DNA of 64,000 nucleotides from Synechococcus sp. A15-62. Its GTDB lineage: Bacteria > Cyanobacteriota > Cyanobacteriia > PCC-6307 > Cyanobiaceae. Every line of letters begins with the position of its first letter. The first letter of the stretch is position 1. A model generated the notes under the pieces. That model was not told the DNA's origin. It saw only the letters and a list, made by a program, of their open reading frames with translations, and searched no databases. The stretch covers positions 930,001 to 994,000 of the forward strand of contig NZ_CP047950.1 in NCBI RefSeq assembly GCF_014280075.1, read 5' to 3'. Shown one piece after another: positions 22,025 to 34,855 of the stretch. A program made the translations under genes and the position numbers.

Positions 22025-22053
22025 CAAAAAGCCCCCTCCGAGGAGGGGGCTTT
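22025..22053 (-). terminator. Rho-independent terminator of psbA
   Basis: AAGCCCCCTCC/GGAGGGGGCTT with a T-run on the minus strand, 38 bases after the psbA stop. Confidence 0.85.
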
Positions 22054-22090
22054 CCGATTCAGTTGATCTGAATCGTTTGTTGATTCCAGA

Positions 22091-23170
22091 TCAACCGATG
22101 GCAGGAGCTTGCAGAGCCACAGGAGTGGACTCAGCAGCAGCCAGGTCGAGGGGGAAGTTGTGAGCGTTGCGCTCGTGCATCACTTCCATGCCGAGGCCGG
22201 CACGGTTCAGCACATCAGCCCAGGTGTTCAGGACGCGGCCCTGACCATCAAGGATGGACTGGTTGAAGTTGAAGCCGTTCAGGTTGAAGGCCATGGTTGA
22301 CACGCCGAGGGCGGTGAACCAGATGCCGACAACAGGCCAGGCAGCCAGGAAGAAGTGAAGGCTACGGCTGTTGTTGAAGGAGGCGTATTGGAAGATCAGG
22401 CGACCGAAGTAACCGTGGGCAGCCACGATGTTGTAGGTCTCTTCCTCTTGGCCGAACTTGTAGCCGTAGTTCTGGGACTCGCTCTCGGTGGTTTCACGCA
22501 CCAGGGAGGAGGTCACCAGGGAGCCGTGCATGGCGGAGAACAGGCTGCCGCCGAAAACACCTGCGACGCCCAGCATGTGGAAGGGGTGCATCAGGATGTT
22601 GTGCTCGGCCTGGAACACCAACATGAAGTTGAAGGTGCCGGAGATGCCCAGGGGCATGCCATCAGAGAAGGAACCCTGACCGAAGGGGTAAACCAGGAAA
22701 ACAGCCATCGCTGCAGACAGCGGAGCGCTGTAGGCGACGCAGATCCAAGGGCGCATGCCCAGGCGGTAGGAGAGTTCCCACTGACGACCCATGTAGGCGG
22801 AAATGCCGATCAGGAAGTGGAAGCAAACCAACTGATAAGGGCCGCCGTTGTACAGCCACTCATCGAGGGAAGCAGCTTCCCAGATGGGGTAGAAGTGCAG
22901 GCCGATGGCGTTGCTGGAAGGAACAACAGCACCAGAGATGATGTTGTTGCCGTAGATCAGGGAGCCAGCGACAGGCTCGCGGATGCCATCGATATCAACC
23001 GGAGGAGCGGCGACGAAAGCGATGACGAAACAGATGGTGGCAGCCAGCAGTGTGGGGATCATCAGCACACCGAACCAACCGACATACAGACGGTTGTTGG
23101 TGGAGGTGACCCACTCACAGAAGGCCTGCCAGCTGGAAGCGCCGGAGCGCTGCTGGAGGGTGGTGGTCAT
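22091..23170 (-). CDS. psbA: Photosystem II reaction-centre protein D1
   Basis: A 359-residue D1 protein with the five membrane helices, the Mn-ligand Asp170 region and the normal C-terminal extension after DLA (cleavage behind Ala344). Residue 130 is Gln (YMGRQWEL), the mark of the D1:1 or low-light isoform; high-light D1:2 copies carry Glu130. Marine Synechococcus normally have several psbA copies, so others should lie outside the window. It starts at ATG 23170 and ends with a strong terminator. The 290 bases between it and the divergent DUF4336 gene hold its promoter and leader, but no clear -10/-35 pair stands out. It lies between two direct repeats. Confidence 0.99.
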   Translation of the reverse strand: MTTTLQQRSGASSWQAFCEWVTSTNNRLYVGWFGVLMIPTLLAATICFVIAFVAAPPVDIDGIREPVAGSLIYGNNIISGAVVPSSNAIGLHFYPIWEAASLDEWLYNGGPYQLVCFHFLIGISAYMGRQWELSYRLGMRPWICVAYSAPLSAAMAVFLVYPFGQGSFSDGMPLGISGTFNFMLVFQAEHNILMHPFHMLGVAGVFGGSLFSAMHGSLVTSSLVRETTESESQNYGYKFGQEEETYNIVAAHGYFGRLIFQYASFNNSRSLHFFLAAWPVVGIWFTALGVSTMAFNLNGFNFNQSILDGQGRVLNTWADVLNRAGLGMEVMHERNAHNFPLDLAAAESTPVALQAPAIG

Positions 23171-23428
23171 GAGAACGGAAAGAAGCCGGTGGGACGAATC
23201 CCGGTGGCAGATAAGAAAGGTCGGTTAGCCCGACAGCGTCAATGTAAAGGAAGTTTGCGGCGCCGACACGACACTCAGTCCGAGCACTCCTGATGGGATC
23301 GATAGGTCGGGCTTATCAGCTGATCAGCGGTGTGCGTTGGGCAAGGAATCTGAGTGTTCTTTGCACCCGTCTGCTTGCCGTGTGGGCATAGCGATTTGGG
23401 ATGAAGAAACCGGCCTGAAGAATGGCCT

Positions 23429-23529
23429 GATTCATTTTTCTGCAGAATCACTGCACTGATGTGGAGTGTGGTGGCTAGAGCTGGTGTGAATCCTGCGGAT
23501 CAGCGCTGGGGTTTCTGGCCGCTGCTGCC
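23429..23529 (+). repeat. Direct repeat, right copy (5' part of DUF4336 gene)
   Basis: The intact counterpart of the fragment at 19962-20062, in the same orientation. It spans 30 bases of leader and the first 23 or so codons of the DUF4336 gene. Confidence 0.85.
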
Positions 23530-24652
23530 GCTATATCCCTATGGCCGTCGCCGCACGCTGTTCAGTGAGCTGATCCCTGGTCAGCTCTGGAGCCTGGAGC
23601 AGCTGCAGGGGGTGTATTACGTGGCCGTGCCGGTGCGGCTCACCGTGGCCAAGGTGCCCGGCGGCTTAATGCTGGTGAACCCTCTTCCGCCCACCGGTGA
23701 AGTGCGCCAAGCCATCGCCGGGTTAGAACAACAACACGGCCCCGTGCGCACGATCGTGCTGCCCACCGCCTCTGGGTTGGAGCACAAGCTTCCCCTCGGT
23801 CCCTTGGCCCGCGCCTTCCCAGATGCGGACATCTGGGTGTGTCCGGGGCAGTGGAGCTTTCCGGTGCAGTTGCCCCTGGCCTGGCTGGGTGTGCCAGCGC
23901 GCCGCACCAAGGTGTTGTTCGACGATGGCCTTCCCCATGGCGATGTTTGTGAGTGGTTCTCCCTAGGACCGCTCGATCTTGGCGTCGGCCGTTTCCAGGA
24001 AGTCTCCTGTTTGCATCGCCCGTCAGGGGCTCTGTTGGTGACCGACGCCCTTGTGGGCATCAGTGCTGAAGCTCCGGCCCTGTTCGACCTCGATCCAACG
24101 CCGCTGTTGTTCCATGCCCGCGAACGCGGCGATGAGCCCCTCACCGATTCAGCGGAAGCACGCCGCCGCGGCTGGGCCCGGCTGGTGCTGTTTGCCTCCT
24201 ACCTGAGGCCGGAACCACTTGAGGTGCCTGCGCTGCCGGAGTTGCTGCGGGATGCGTTCAAGCCCGGGCTCCGCTCCCTCAAGGCCCACTTCGGCATCTA
24301 CCCCTTCCGTTGGAAGGCCGGTTGGCAGGCGGCTGCCGATGGCTTGATCGGCGAAGAAGCGCCCAAGTTGCAGGTGGCCCCAGTGCTTGAGCGGTTGGTG
24401 TTGCCCAGAGCTAAGGAGGCTCTGTTGCGATGGCTGCAGGAGTTGAGCGGACGGGCTGAGCTGCGTTGGCTGGTGCCGGCTCACTACAGCGCGCCGGTCA
24501 CATTCACACCCGAGACAGTGCAACAACTGATCTTGTCGTTGCAACAGCGGGACTGGGCTCCCAGTTCAGAAAACTGGGAGTTTCTGGGATCCATTGATCA
24601 GCGTTTGATCGATCTCGGCGTCGTGCCTGATCAGCCAGTGATCAAAGCTTGA
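23459..24652 (+). CDS. DUF4336 domain protein (metallo-hydrolase-like), 397 aa
   Basis: A 397-residue DUF4336 protein of cyanobacteria and plastids. The N-terminal MWSVVARAGVNPADQRWGFWPLLPLYPYGRRRTLFSEL is typical, as is VPVRLTVAKVPGGLMLVNPLPPTGE, which resembles the first strands of a metallo-beta-lactamase fold. The family lacks a full HxHxDH site here (TASGLEHKLPLGPLAR instead), so hydrolase activity is doubtful. Function is unknown. It is divergent from psbA and its 3' end overlaps the DUF760 gene by 11 bases. Its beginning is duplicated at 19962. Confidence 0.88.
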   Translation: MWSVVARAGVNPADQRWGFWPLLPLYPYGRRRTLFSELIPGQLWSLEQLQGVYYVAVPVRLTVAKVPGGLMLVNPLPPTGEVRQAIAGLEQQHGPVRTIVLPTASGLEHKLPLGPLARAFPDADIWVCPGQWSFPVQLPLAWLGVPARRTKVLFDDGLPHGDVCEWFSLGPLDLGVGRFQEVSCLHRPSGALLVTDALVGISAEAPALFDLDPTPLLFHARERGDEPLTDSAEARRRGWARLVLFASYLRPEPLEVPALPELLRDAFKPGLRSLKAHFGIYPFRWKAGWQAAADGLIGEEAPKLQVAPVLERLVLPRAKEALLRWLQELSGRAELRWLVPAHYSAPVTFTPETVQQLILSLQQRDWAPSSENWEFLGSIDQRLIDLGVVPDQPVIKA

Positions 24653-24995
24653 GTTCGTCTTCCGGCTCGATTGCCATCTGTTCGTCAGCGAACAGGGTCT
24701 CTTCGAGCTCCTTGCGCTGTTCCATCTGGCGCAGGAAATAGCCGGTCATCATTGCCGAGGCCAACATGTTGGCGAGGTTGTCGCGGTTGGCCGTCACCTT
24801 TACCTCAAAGTGCTCTCCGGGAAGCATTCCCAGCAGGCCCTGAACGTTGTGGCGAATGATGTCTTGAATATCGTTGCTTGCTGATTTGGCGACCCGCTGC
24901 AGGGTGTCAGGCGACTGCTCTTGCAGGTACTGAATCAGGCTGTTCCCCGCTTGACCATCACTGCTGTCAGTTGTCAGAAACTCGGGGTTAAACAT
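24642..24995 (-). CDS. DUF760 family protein, 117 aa
   Basis: A 117-residue DUF760 protein, a family of cyanobacteria and chloroplasts. Typical elements are NSLIQYLQEQSPDTLQRVAKSAS, IRHNVQGLLGMLPGEHFEVKVTANRDNLANMLASAMMTGYFLRQMEQR. An acidic tail follows. The plant members have been linked to chloroplast protein turnover and salicylate control, but the cyanobacterial role is unknown. ATG 24995; convergent, 11-base overlap with the DUF4336 gene. Confidence 0.85.
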   Translation of the reverse strand: MFNPEFLTTDSSDGQAGNSLIQYLQEQSPDTLQRVAKSASNDIQDIIRHNVQGLLGMLPGEHFEVKVTANRDNLANMLASAMMTGYFLRQMEQRKELEETLFADEQMAIEPEDELKL

Positions 24996-25044
24996 TCGCC
25001 TGTGATGTTCATCACGGACTTGACCTTAACGCAGGCACTCGTAA

Positions 25045-25635
25045 TCAACCGGCATCGCTGCTGTCGGTGATCCGTAACGGACCGAACCTCTGCAGCGGCC
25101 AATACCGCCAGACCGCCGTGCCCAACACATTGTTCTCCGGCAGTGATCCCCAGAGGTGGGAATCGAGGCTGGCATTGCGGTTGTCCCCCATCACCCACAG
25201 CTGATCTGCTGGCACGGTGATCGGGGCCATTTCGTAGTTGATCGGTTCCGCCAACCAGGGTTCTGCCGCCGGTTCGCCGTTGCGGAACAGCCTGCTGTCG
25301 TGCACGTCCAGCTGATCGCCAGGCAGTCCCACCACCCGTTTGATCAACGCAGCGGAGGCGTCGTAGCCAGCGGCCACGAGCTGCTCGGGCGGGGTGAAGA
25401 CCACCACATCGCCCCGGTGCAGATGGCTGTGGCGGCTGCGGGCCAGTCGGGGCCTCACTTTCTCCACAAGGATGCGGTCCTGCAGCTGCAGGGTGGGCAG
25501 CATCGAGCCGGAGGGAATCCAGCGTGGTTCCACCACCAACCAGCGCAGCAGCAGCGCCAGCAGGGCCCAGAGAATCAGATTGCGCCAGAAGCCCTTGCTG
25601 TCTTCTTCTGGAGCGGGTGTCGTGGGTTGGGTCAT
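25045..25635 (-). CDS. lepB: Signal peptidase I
   Basis: A 196-residue type I signal peptidase that cleaves signal peptides of exported proteins at the outer face of the plasma or thylakoid membrane. One N-terminal membrane helix (LILWALLALLLRWLVV) is followed by the Ser catalytic box IPSGSMLPTL (Ser43) and the Lys general base in ALIKRVVGLPGD, then the GDNRNASLDSHLWGSLP box. Length is normal for the cyanobacterial form. ATG 25635; divergent from menD, 57 bases apart. Confidence 0.95.
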   Translation of the reverse strand: MTQPTTPAPEEDSKGFWRNLILWALLALLLRWLVVEPRWIPSGSMLPTLQLQDRILVEKVRPRLARSRHSHLHRGDVVVFTPPEQLVAAGYDASAALIKRVVGLPGDQLDVHDSRLFRNGEPAAEPWLAEPINYEMAPITVPADQLWVMGDNRNASLDSHLWGSLPENNVLGTAVWRYWPLQRFGPLRITDSSDAG

Positions 25636-25692
25636 CGTTGACCGAAGATCACACCAGCCTGGCCTGCTGCACTGACCATCGCTCGCGCCAAT

Positions 25693-27378
25693 TTGCAGGC
25701 GGCCCTCACGCTTCTTGAGGCTCTATGTCTTCAGGGGCTGAAGCAGCTGGTGCTCTGCCCTGGCAGCCGTTCCGGTCCTCTGGCAACAGCGGCGGGAGTG
25801 CTGGCGAACCAGGCGAAGCTGCAGTTGGTCACGGCCATCGACGAGCGCTCAGCCGCGTTTCTGGCCCTCGGCATGGCGACTGCCCATGGCCGTGCCGTGG
25901 CAGTGGTCACCACCTCCGGCACCGCGGTGGCCAACCTGCTATCCGCTGCGGTAGAGGCGGACCGCTCCTGTCAGCCCTTGCTGCTGCTCACGGCGGATCG
26001 CCCCCTCCGGCTCAAAAACTGCGGCGCTAACCAGACGGTTAATCAGGAATCTTTTCTGCTCGCGGCCTGCCGCTGGTTCGGCAGTGGAGCGGCAAACGGC
26101 ATCCACACGCAGGCAAACGACACCCTCAATGCCCTGGCGGCTCAGGCCTGGCAGCAAGCTCAGGGTTCAGGCACTGGGCCGCCAGGAGCGGTTCACCTCA
26201 ACCTGCCCTTCGAGGAGCCGCTGCACACCACGCTTGAGCAGCAACAACAGCTGGCTTCGGCTGCGCTCCCGCCCACGGCTTGCCCAGAGCCTTCGCCAGG
26301 GATCAGGCTTGCGCCTCGCCTCGATCCAGAGCGGCCAGGGGTTGTGATTGCGGGTCCCTGGCGTGGCCTCTCGCCCGCCTTGCAGGCCCATCAACAGGCA
26401 CTGCATCGCTGGCTCGACCTCAGCGGTTGGCCTCTGCTGGCCGATCCCCTTGCCGCCCTGGCCCCCGATTGCCCCAACCGCATCGAGCACTGGGAGCTGC
26501 AGCTCAATCGGCTGAGCCTGCCTGACGATGCGCAGGTGTTGCGGCTGGGACCGATGCCAGCCAGCCGGCGGCTAGAGGCATGGCTTCAGCGCCATCAGGG
26601 CCCCCAGCTGTTGATCACTGAAGGAGATCCAAGGCCGCTGGATCCTTTGCAGATGGCCAGCCAATGGTCGGGGGGCATGGCCGCCTGGATCGCTCAACAG
26701 CCTGGTCTGAAACAGGCGACCAAACCATCGGTTGGCACCAATGATCTTTCGCCGTGGCTTGAGACCCAGCTGCCCTTGCATGGCGCCGTCAATGAGCCCG
26801 CTCTGGCCTACTGGCTCCCCCAGCTTTTGCCGGAGCAGCTGCCGGTGATGCTGGCCGCCAGTTCACCGGTGCGCGACTGGTTGACCTGGGGCGGGCCTGC
26901 CTGCGGCCGCCACCGTTGCTTCAGCTTCCGTGGGGCCTCGGGCATCGACGGCACCTTGTCGCTCGCCATGGGTCTGGCGGCGAATCTCGGTCCGTTGGCG
27001 CTGGTGACCGGTGATCTGGCCCTGCTGCACGACAGCAACGGTTGGCTGCATGCCTCGTCCGCTGCTGCACCTCCACCTCTGCTGGTGCTGCTGATCGACA
27101 ATGGCGGTGGCGGCATTTTTCAGCAGCTGCCCATTGCCACACCGGGCTTCGAATCGCTCTTCGCCATGCCCCAGCAGGTGGACCCCCTGGCCCTGGCGGC
27201 AGCCCATGGCGTCCCTGGCCGCCAGGTGGCCTGTCTGGAGGATTTGCAGGAGGCCTTGGCCTGGGGCTTGTCGCAGCAACGGCCGGTGTTATTGCGGTTG
27301 TGCAGCAACCGCGGCCGTGATGCTGCCTTGCGCCAGCAGTTGCGCGCCGCTGCTCAGAATGAGGGCACTGAGCTCTGA
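25693..27378 (+). CDS. menD: SEPHCHC synthase (menaquinone/phylloquinone pathway)
   Basis: A 561-residue thiamine-diphosphate enzyme that joins 2-oxoglutarate and isochorismate in phylloquinone synthesis, the photosystem I quinone. N-terminal [16 protein letters not shown] and the catalytic Glu region [16 protein letters not shown] are clear. The cofactor-binding [14 protein letters not shown] and [15 protein letters not shown] are near the C-terminus. The only usual start is TTG at 25693; the frame is open further upstream, where TIARAN precedes it, so the true start could be a few codons earlier. menB follows five bases after the stop. Confidence 0.96.
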   Translation: MQAALTLLEALCLQGLKQLVLCPGSRSGPLATAAGVLANQAKLQLVTAIDERSAAFLALGMATAHGRAVAVVTTSGTAVANLLSAAVEADRSCQPLLLLTADRPLRLKNCGANQTVNQESFLLAACRWFGSGAANGIHTQANDTLNALAAQAWQQAQGSGTGPPGAVHLNLPFEEPLHTTLEQQQQLASAALPPTACPEPSPGIRLAPRLDPERPGVVIAGPWRGLSPALQAHQQALHRWLDLSGWPLLADPLAALAPDCPNRIEHWELQLNRLSLPDDAQVLRLGPMPASRRLEAWLQRHQGPQLLITEGDPRPLDPLQMASQWSGGMAAWIAQQPGLKQATKPSVGTNDLSPWLETQLPLHGAVNEPALAYWLPQLLPEQLPVMLAASSPVRDWLTWGGPACGRHRCFSFRGASGIDGTLSLAMGLAANLGPLALVTGDLALLHDSNGWLHASSAAAPPPLLVLLIDNGGGGIFQQLPIATPGFESLFAMPQQVDPLALAAAHGVPGRQVACLEDLQEALAWGLSQQRPVLLRLCSNRGRDAALRQQLRAAAQNEGTEL

Positions 27379-27383
27379 GCCCG

Positions 27384-28253
27384 ATGAGTGACATGCGTCA
27401 GGTGCTCCCCGGTGCGTCAACCGCGCAATGGACACCGTGGGGCAGCTACCAGGACATCCTGGTGGACCGTTGCGCGGACGGCCTGGCCCGTGTGGCCATC
27501 AACCGCCCCGCCAAGCGCAACGCCTTCCGCCCGCAGACGGTGATGGAGCTCTGTGATGCCTTCACGCGCATCCGGGATGACCGTGACATCGGTGTGGTGC
27601 TGTTCACCGGCGTTGGCCCAGCCGCTGATGGTGGCTACGCCTTCTGTTCCGGCGGCGACCAGAGTGTTCGCGGCGACGGCGGTTACGTCGGTGAGGACGG
27701 TCTGCCGCGCCTGAACGTGCTCGATCTGCAGCGCATCATCCGCAGCCTGCCCAAGGTGGTGATCGGTTTGGTGGCCGGCTACGCCATGGGCGGTGGCCAG
27801 GTGTTGCATCTGCTCTGCGACCTCAGCCTCGCCGCCGACAACGCTGTGTTCGGCCAGACCGGTCCCAAGGTCGGCAGTTTTGATGGCGGCTTCGGTGCGG
27901 GCTACCTGGCGCGGGTGGTTGGCCAGCGCAAGGCCCGTGAAATCTGGTTTCTCTGCCGCCGTTATGGCGCCAAGGAGGCTTTGGACATGGGGCTCGTCAA
28001 CGCCGTGGTGCCGTTGGAGCAGTTGGAGGCGGAGGGGGTGCGCTGGGCCCGCGAGGTGCTGCAGCACAGCCCCACGGCCATCCGTTGCCTCAAGGCCGCA
28101 TTCAATGCCGAAACCGATGGCCTCGCCGGGCTGCAGGAGCTGGCTGGCAACGCCACCCATCTCTTTTATCGAACCGAAGAAGCCGTGGAAGGTCGCAATG
28201 CCTTCCTTGAAAAGCGGTCTCCGGATTTTTCCGAGACAGGCTGGTTACCCTGA
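27384..28253 (+). CDS. menB: 1,4-dihydroxy-2-naphthoyl-CoA synthase
   Basis: A 289-residue crotonase-fold enzyme that closes the naphthoquinone ring in phylloquinone synthesis. Typical MenB blocks are [74 protein letters not shown] and [13 protein letters not shown] at the end. It follows menD by five bases and the L,D-transpeptidase starts five bases after it, so the three appear cotranscribed, quinone and cell-wall functions together. Confidence 0.97.
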   Translation: MSDMRQVLPGASTAQWTPWGSYQDILVDRCADGLARVAINRPAKRNAFRPQTVMELCDAFTRIRDDRDIGVVLFTGVGPAADGGYAFCSGGDQSVRGDGGYVGEDGLPRLNVLDLQRIIRSLPKVVIGLVAGYAMGGGQVLHLLCDLSLAADNAVFGQTGPKVGSFDGGFGAGYLARVVGQRKAREIWFLCRRYGAKEALDMGLVNAVVPLEQLEAEGVRWAREVLQHSPTAIRCLKAAFNAETDGLAGLQELAGNATHLFYRTEEAVEGRNAFLEKRSPDFSETGWLP

Positions 28254-28258
28254 CGGGG

Positions 28259-28804
28259 ATGCTCCCTCTCCCCCCGCCGGAACCGCTGGCCCTGCTGCAG
28301 GCGGCGGCTGAGGATTCCGTGACGGCAGGCCTGGCTTCACTGCCTCAGGATCTGCGTGGCAATAGCAGTCGCCATGTGGTGATGCTGCGCGGCCGTCGCC
28401 GTGTGTTTCTGTTCGACAACGGCAGGCTGCGCAACGCCTTTCCGGTGGCCATCGGCATGCCCGGCTGGGAGACCCCCACCGGACGTTTTGAAGTGCTGCA
28501 AAAGATTCCCAATCCGGTGTGGGTGCATCCGGTGAGTGGAGAGCGGGTTGAGGAGCAAGGTCCCAATAACCCTTTGGGCAGCCACTGGATCGCTTTCCAC
28601 CGCGATTGCCTCGGCCGCGATGCCCACGACGGTGATGCCTGGATCACGATCAAGGGATGCACCACCACGGGGTTCCATGGCACCCCCCACCGCTGGACGG
28701 TGGGACGGGCCGTTTCCCATGGCTGCGTGCGGCTTTACAACGAGGATGTGCGTGCCCTGTATCGCCAGGTGTCGCTTGGAACTCAGGTGACGGTTCTTCC
28801 CTGA
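28259..28804 (+). CDS. L,D-transpeptidase (YkuD domain)
   Basis: A 181-residue YkuD-domain protein. The catalytic motif is HGTPHRWTVGRAVSHGCVRLYNEDV, with the conserved SHGCVRL Cys. Upstream strands VVMLRGRRRVFLFDNGRLRNAFPVAIGMPGWETPTGRFEVLQK are those of the family. No convincing signal peptide is seen (the N-terminus is LPPPEPLALLQAAAEDS), so export would need another route or a different start. It would cross-link peptidoglycan stem peptides or anchor proteins. Downstream is glgA, 55 bases apart. Confidence 0.9.
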   Translation: MLPLPPPEPLALLQAAAEDSVTAGLASLPQDLRGNSSRHVVMLRGRRRVFLFDNGRLRNAFPVAIGMPGWETPTGRFEVLQKIPNPVWVHPVSGERVEEQGPNNPLGSHWIAFHRDCLGRDAHDGDAWITIKGCTTTGFHGTPHRWTVGRAVSHGCVRLYNEDVRALYRQVSLGTQVTVLP

Positions 28805-28856
28805 CGGAACAGATTCCGAAATTCCCCTTAAAGTCGCCGCGCCAACGCCGATCTGA

Positions 28857-31170
<2,314 letters not shown>

Positions 31171-31174
<4 letters not shown>

Positions 31175-32520
31175 CCCTGACGCTTCGTCAGCTGATGGAT
31201 GCCTGGGGAGTCCCCCAGGGCGGCAGCTTTGAATCCGAAGCCCTTGTGGGACGGGTCTGCACCGACAGCCGAAAGCTTCAGCCGGGTGATTTTTTTGTCC
31301 CCCTCGTGGGCGAGCGCTTCGATGGTCATCAATTTCTCGCCCAACTGCCTGAACACAAGGTCCAGGGTGCTGTTGTGAGCCGCAGCTGGACTGAACCGTT
31401 GCCTTCGAGCCTGTTGCATTGGCGCGTGGACGACACTCTGCTGGCCTATCAACAGCTGGCCTTGCTGCACCGCCGTGCCCTCGGCAAGCCTCTGGTGGCG
31501 GTGACGGGCTCAGCCGGCAAAACCACAACCCGGGAGTTGATTCGAGCGACATTGGCTCCTCTGGGAGCGATTCAGGCCAGCGAAGGCAACAACAACAACG
31601 ACGTTGGGGTTCCCCTCACCGTTCTGGGTGCCACCGAAGCTGATGCGGCCCTCGTGATTGAGATGGGCATGCGGGGGCCTGGGGAGATCGAGCGCCTCTC
31701 CCGCTGCACCGAGCCGGATCTTGCGGTGATCACCAACATCGGAACGGCTCACATCGGTCGTCTCGGTAGCCGCGAGGCAATTGCAGCGGCCAAATGTGAA
31801 ATCACGGCTGGGCTGCATCCGCAGGGGACCGTGGTGATTCCCGCCGGTGATCCTCTTCTGGAGTCCGCCTTGTCGGCGGTCTGGTCCGGCCGCGTGCTGC
31901 GCGTGCGCCTGGCTGACGATCCCGAGGTCGAATCCGATTTGGTTGGAGACATCAACGGCGACCAGTTGCTGATCGATGCGGATCGTCTCCCGCTTCAGCT
32001 GGAGGGGCGCCACAACGCCCGCAACCTGCTCTTGGCCGTTGCGGTTGCTGACCAGTTGGGCGTGTCTCGCAGGGTGTTGCAAGGCATGCAGGTGACGGTG
32101 CCGGGCGGACGCAACCGCCGCCTTCAGCAGGGTGGTTTGACACTCCTCGATGAGACCTACAACGCCTCGCCTGAGGCGGTGTTGGCGGCTCTTGAGCTGC
32201 TGGCGGCTCAACCGGGGCGACGTTTTGCTGTGCTGGGCACCATGCTGGAACTTGGGGACCGCAGCTTGGAGCTGCATCAAGAGGTTGCCGCCCGCGCCGT
32301 ACAGCTGGGCCTGGACGGTCTGGTGCTGGTGGATGGCGGTGCGGAGGGCAAGGCGATGGCTGAAGTGGCGGCATCCCTGCCCCATCTGCAGTTGGTTTCG
32401 AATCCGGAAGACGCCGCAGCGCCCCTGGCAGCCTGGCTGAACTCTGGTGATGTTCTGCTGCTCAAGGCCAGCCGCGGTGTTGCTCTGGAACAGTTGATTC
32501 CGCTGTTGCCACGCCTTTGA
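31171..32520 (+). CDS. murF: UDP-MurNAc-tripeptide--D-Ala-D-Ala ligase
   Basis: A 449-residue Mur ligase that adds D-Ala-D-Ala to the peptidoglycan precursor in the cytoplasm. The ATP loop is VTGSAGKTTTRELI (residues 111-124), followed by EGNNNNDVGVPLTVL, MGMRGPGEIERL and the C-terminal LLDETYNASPEAVLAAL, all MurF marks. The ATG overlaps the stop of the preceding gene (ATGA). Convergent with glmU, ten bases apart, so two cell-wall precursor genes meet here. Confidence 0.97.
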
Positions 32521-32530
32521 AAAGGCTGGA

Positions 32531-33883
32531 TTAAACCTTTCGATCCGCCCAGCCGTCCTTGGTCATTTGTCGGGCACGACCAATGGCTAGGGCGCCATCC
32601 GCCACATCCTTCGTAATCGTTGACCCGGCACCGATGGTGGCGCGTTCACCGACGTTGATGGGGGCTACCAGCACTGAATTGGCACCGGTTTTGCTGTTGC
32701 TGCCGATCACGGTGCGGTGCTTGTTCACCCCGTCGTAGTTGGCGGTGATCGTTCCGGCTCCCACGTTGACCTTCTCCCCGAGTTGGGCGTCGCCGATGTA
32801 GCTGAGGTGGTTCACCTTGGTGCCAGCCCCCAGCTGGCTTTTCTTTACCTCCACAAAGTTGCCGATGCGGCAACCATCGCCGACATCGGCGGCCGGCCGC
32901 AGGTGAGCAAAGGGACCGATGGCAACGTCATTGCCGACCTTGGCCTCTCGCACCACGGAGTGCACAACACTGACGTTGGTTCCAACCGACGAATCCTCGA
33001 TCAGGCTGCCAGGGCCGATCCGGGAGTTGTCGCCGATCACGCAGCGGCCGCGGAAGTGGGTTTGCGGCTCGATCACCACATCGCGGCCGAAGTTGCAGCC
33101 TTCACTGAGGGTGCAGCTGTCGGGATCAATGAAGGTGACCCCTTCATCCATCCAGTGGTGGCGCAGCCGTTGCTGCAGCAGGGCTTCGCACTGGGCCAGT
33201 TGCCGCCGGTTGTTGATGCCGTTCACCTCATCGGCATCGGCCACCTCCAGGTGCATGGCCTTCGGCAGCATCGCCACCGTGTCGGTGAGATAGAGCTCCC
33301 CCTGATCGTTGTCGGTGCTGAGTTTCGGCAGAACGTTGGCCAGGGCCGTCCAGTTGAAGCAGTAGATCCCGGCGTTGGTGAGGTTGTTGCTGCGTTGCTC
33401 GTCCGTGCAATCGCGATGCTCAATGATGCTGCTCACCTGGCCGTCGGCATCGGCGAACACACGCCCATAACCCGTGGGATCTTCGAGCCGTGCCGTCAGC
33501 AGGGTGACATCGGCACCACTGGCCCGGTGCTGTTGCACCAATGCTTCGACCGTTTCACTTCGCAGCAGCGGCACATCGCCGTTGAGAACGAGCAGCTCGC
33601 CCTCAAAGCCCTGAAGTGACGGAATCAGCTGTTGCACTGCATGGCCCGTGCCGTTCTGGGGCTGCTGCAGAACAAATTCCAGGCCGCCGAGCGGAGCCAG
33701 CTGCTGCTCCACCCGTTCGGCTTGATGCCCCACGATCAGCAGCCGCCGTTCCGGTTGCAGATTCCCGGCACTGGCGAGCACCCGTTCCACCAGGGTGGCT
33801 CCCGCCAGGGGTTGGAGCACTTTCGGGAGTGCGCTCTTCATGCGGGTGCCTTTTCCAGCGGCCAGAACGGCTACGGCGAGCAT
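32531..33883 (-). CDS. glmU: Bifunctional UDP-GlcNAc pyrophosphorylase / GlcN-1-P acetyltransferase
   Basis: A 450-residue two-domain enzyme. The N-terminal uridyltransferase has [18 protein letters not shown] (residues 6-23) and LNGDVPLL; the C-terminal acetyltransferase is a left-handed beta-helix of hexapeptide repeats with [26 protein letters not shown] and [13 protein letters not shown]. It makes UDP-GlcNAc for peptidoglycan and lipopolysaccharide. ATG 33883. The MnmD-like gene lies upstream on the same strand, 36 bases away. Confidence 0.98.
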   Translation of the reverse strand: MLAVAVLAAGKGTRMKSALPKVLQPLAGATLVERVLASAGNLQPERRLLIVGHQAERVEQQLAPLGGLEFVLQQPQNGTGHAVQQLIPSLQGFEGELLVLNGDVPLLRSETVEALVQQHRASGADVTLLTARLEDPTGYGRVFADADGQVSSIIEHRDCTDEQRSNNLTNAGIYCFNWTALANVLPKLSTDNDQGELYLTDTVAMLPKAMHLEVADADEVNGINNRRQLAQCEALLQQRLRHHWMDEGVTFIDPDSCTLSEGCNFGRDVVIEPQTHFRGRCVIGDNSRIGPGSLIEDSSVGTNVSVVHSVVREAKVGNDVAIGPFAHLRPAADVGDGCRIGNFVEVKKSQLGAGTKVNHLSYIGDAQLGEKVNVGAGTITANYDGVNKHRTVIGSNSKTGANSVLVAPINVGERATIGAGSTITKDVADGALAIGRARQMTKDGWADRKV

Positions 33884-33919
33884 GCGGAGCGAGGGGAGGA
33901 CGGGCGGAATCTACCGGGC

Positions 33920-34855
33920 TCAGGACGGACTGTCCCTGCGCCAGCGTCTCTGCCAGGCATTTGTGGGTTCGTAACCGCAATGCTCCTGTTCAAGGCGGCG
34001 GCGCTCAAGGATGCCCTCAGTCGTGGCATTGCTCTGGGGATCGCGAAACGGCACGGCCGCTCGCGTCTGCAGGTGTTCCCACTCCATCGCCGAGAGGGGG
34101 CGCCAACCGGGGCCGTTTGGAGGACAACCGGAGTCTGCGGGTGTGGCCAACGTGCCGCTGCTCCACCCCACCCGTTCGCCCGGGGCCGGCAGCAGTGAAA
34201 ACAAGCTCAAGCCCGCTCGCTTCAGGCTGGCCCTCACTGCGGCCGAACGGCTGTAGGTGAGCAACCGTCCCTGTGGCGCCAAGCGACGCGCTAGGGCTCC
34301 CAGGAATTCCTCGCTCCACAGTTCCGGGCAGCGCTGGGGGGAAAAGGCGTCCAACAGCACCAGGTCAAAGCGAACTGACTCAGGTATCTGCTGGAGCATC
34401 GATCGGGCATCGCCCCAGAGCTGGATCCCTTGGCTGTTGTTCTCCTGCCAGCTGTTGTTCTCCTGCCAGCCGCCGTGGTCGCGAATGGCTTCAAGCCTCG
34501 CCAGCACACGGGCTGACCAGAGGCATTGGAAGCTCGCCTGCTCCAAGGCTTGTTCCAGGGGGCGGCGGTCCAGCTCAAGCCCCCACCACTCGAGCTTCGG
34601 CCCAGCCGTCGGCAAGGCCTCCAGCACAGCGGCCGTGTTGTAACCGAGCCCCAGGCACACATCCAGGATCCTTAGGTCAGAGCCGCTGCCGAAGCGCTGC
34701 AGCTCCGCGGGTTGCACGAACTTGGCCCGTGCCTCATTCAGGGCCCCGGCAGAATTGTGAAAGGCCTCTCCGAAGTGATCACTGTGCAGGCTGAAGCTGC
34801 CATCCGCCGTCGGATAGACGCGGAGCCCACCGAGCTCAGCAGCGGAGCCGTTCAA
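33920..34855 (-). CDS. MnmC/MnmD-like SAM-dependent methyltransferase
   Basis: A protein of about 311 residues with the MnmC methyltransferase (DUF752) plan: [25 protein letters not shown], the SAM loop [19 protein letters not shown], then [38 protein letters not shown]. Stand-alone versions finish the side chain of wobble uridine in tRNA. An 18-base tandem duplication at 34433-34468 gives WQENNS twice. The start is TTG 34855, overlapping aroA by 20 bases; the frame stays open further into aroA, but conserved sequence only begins here. Confidence 0.85.
   Translation of the reverse strand: MNGSAAELGGLRVYPTADGSFSLHSDHFGEAFHNSAGALNEARAKFVQPAELQRFGSGSDLRILDVCLGLGYNTAAVLEALPTAGPKLEWWGLELDRRPLEQALEQASFQCLWSARVLARLEAIRDHGGWQENNSWQENNSQGIQLWGDARSMLQQIPESVRFDLVLLDAFSPQRCPELWSEEFLGALARRLAPQGRLLTYSRSAAVRASLKRAGLSLFSLLPAPGERVGWSSGTLATPADSGCPPNGPGWRPLSAMEWEHLQTRAAVPFRDPQSNATTEGILERRRLEQEHCGYEPTNAWQRRWRRDSPS

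Noticed and set aside
22355-23293. Long open frame (312 codons) antisense to psbA
   Set aside because: It mirrors the strongly biased codons of psbA; the translation is low-complexity Gly/Val/Gln/Glu-rich with no domain. A shadow.
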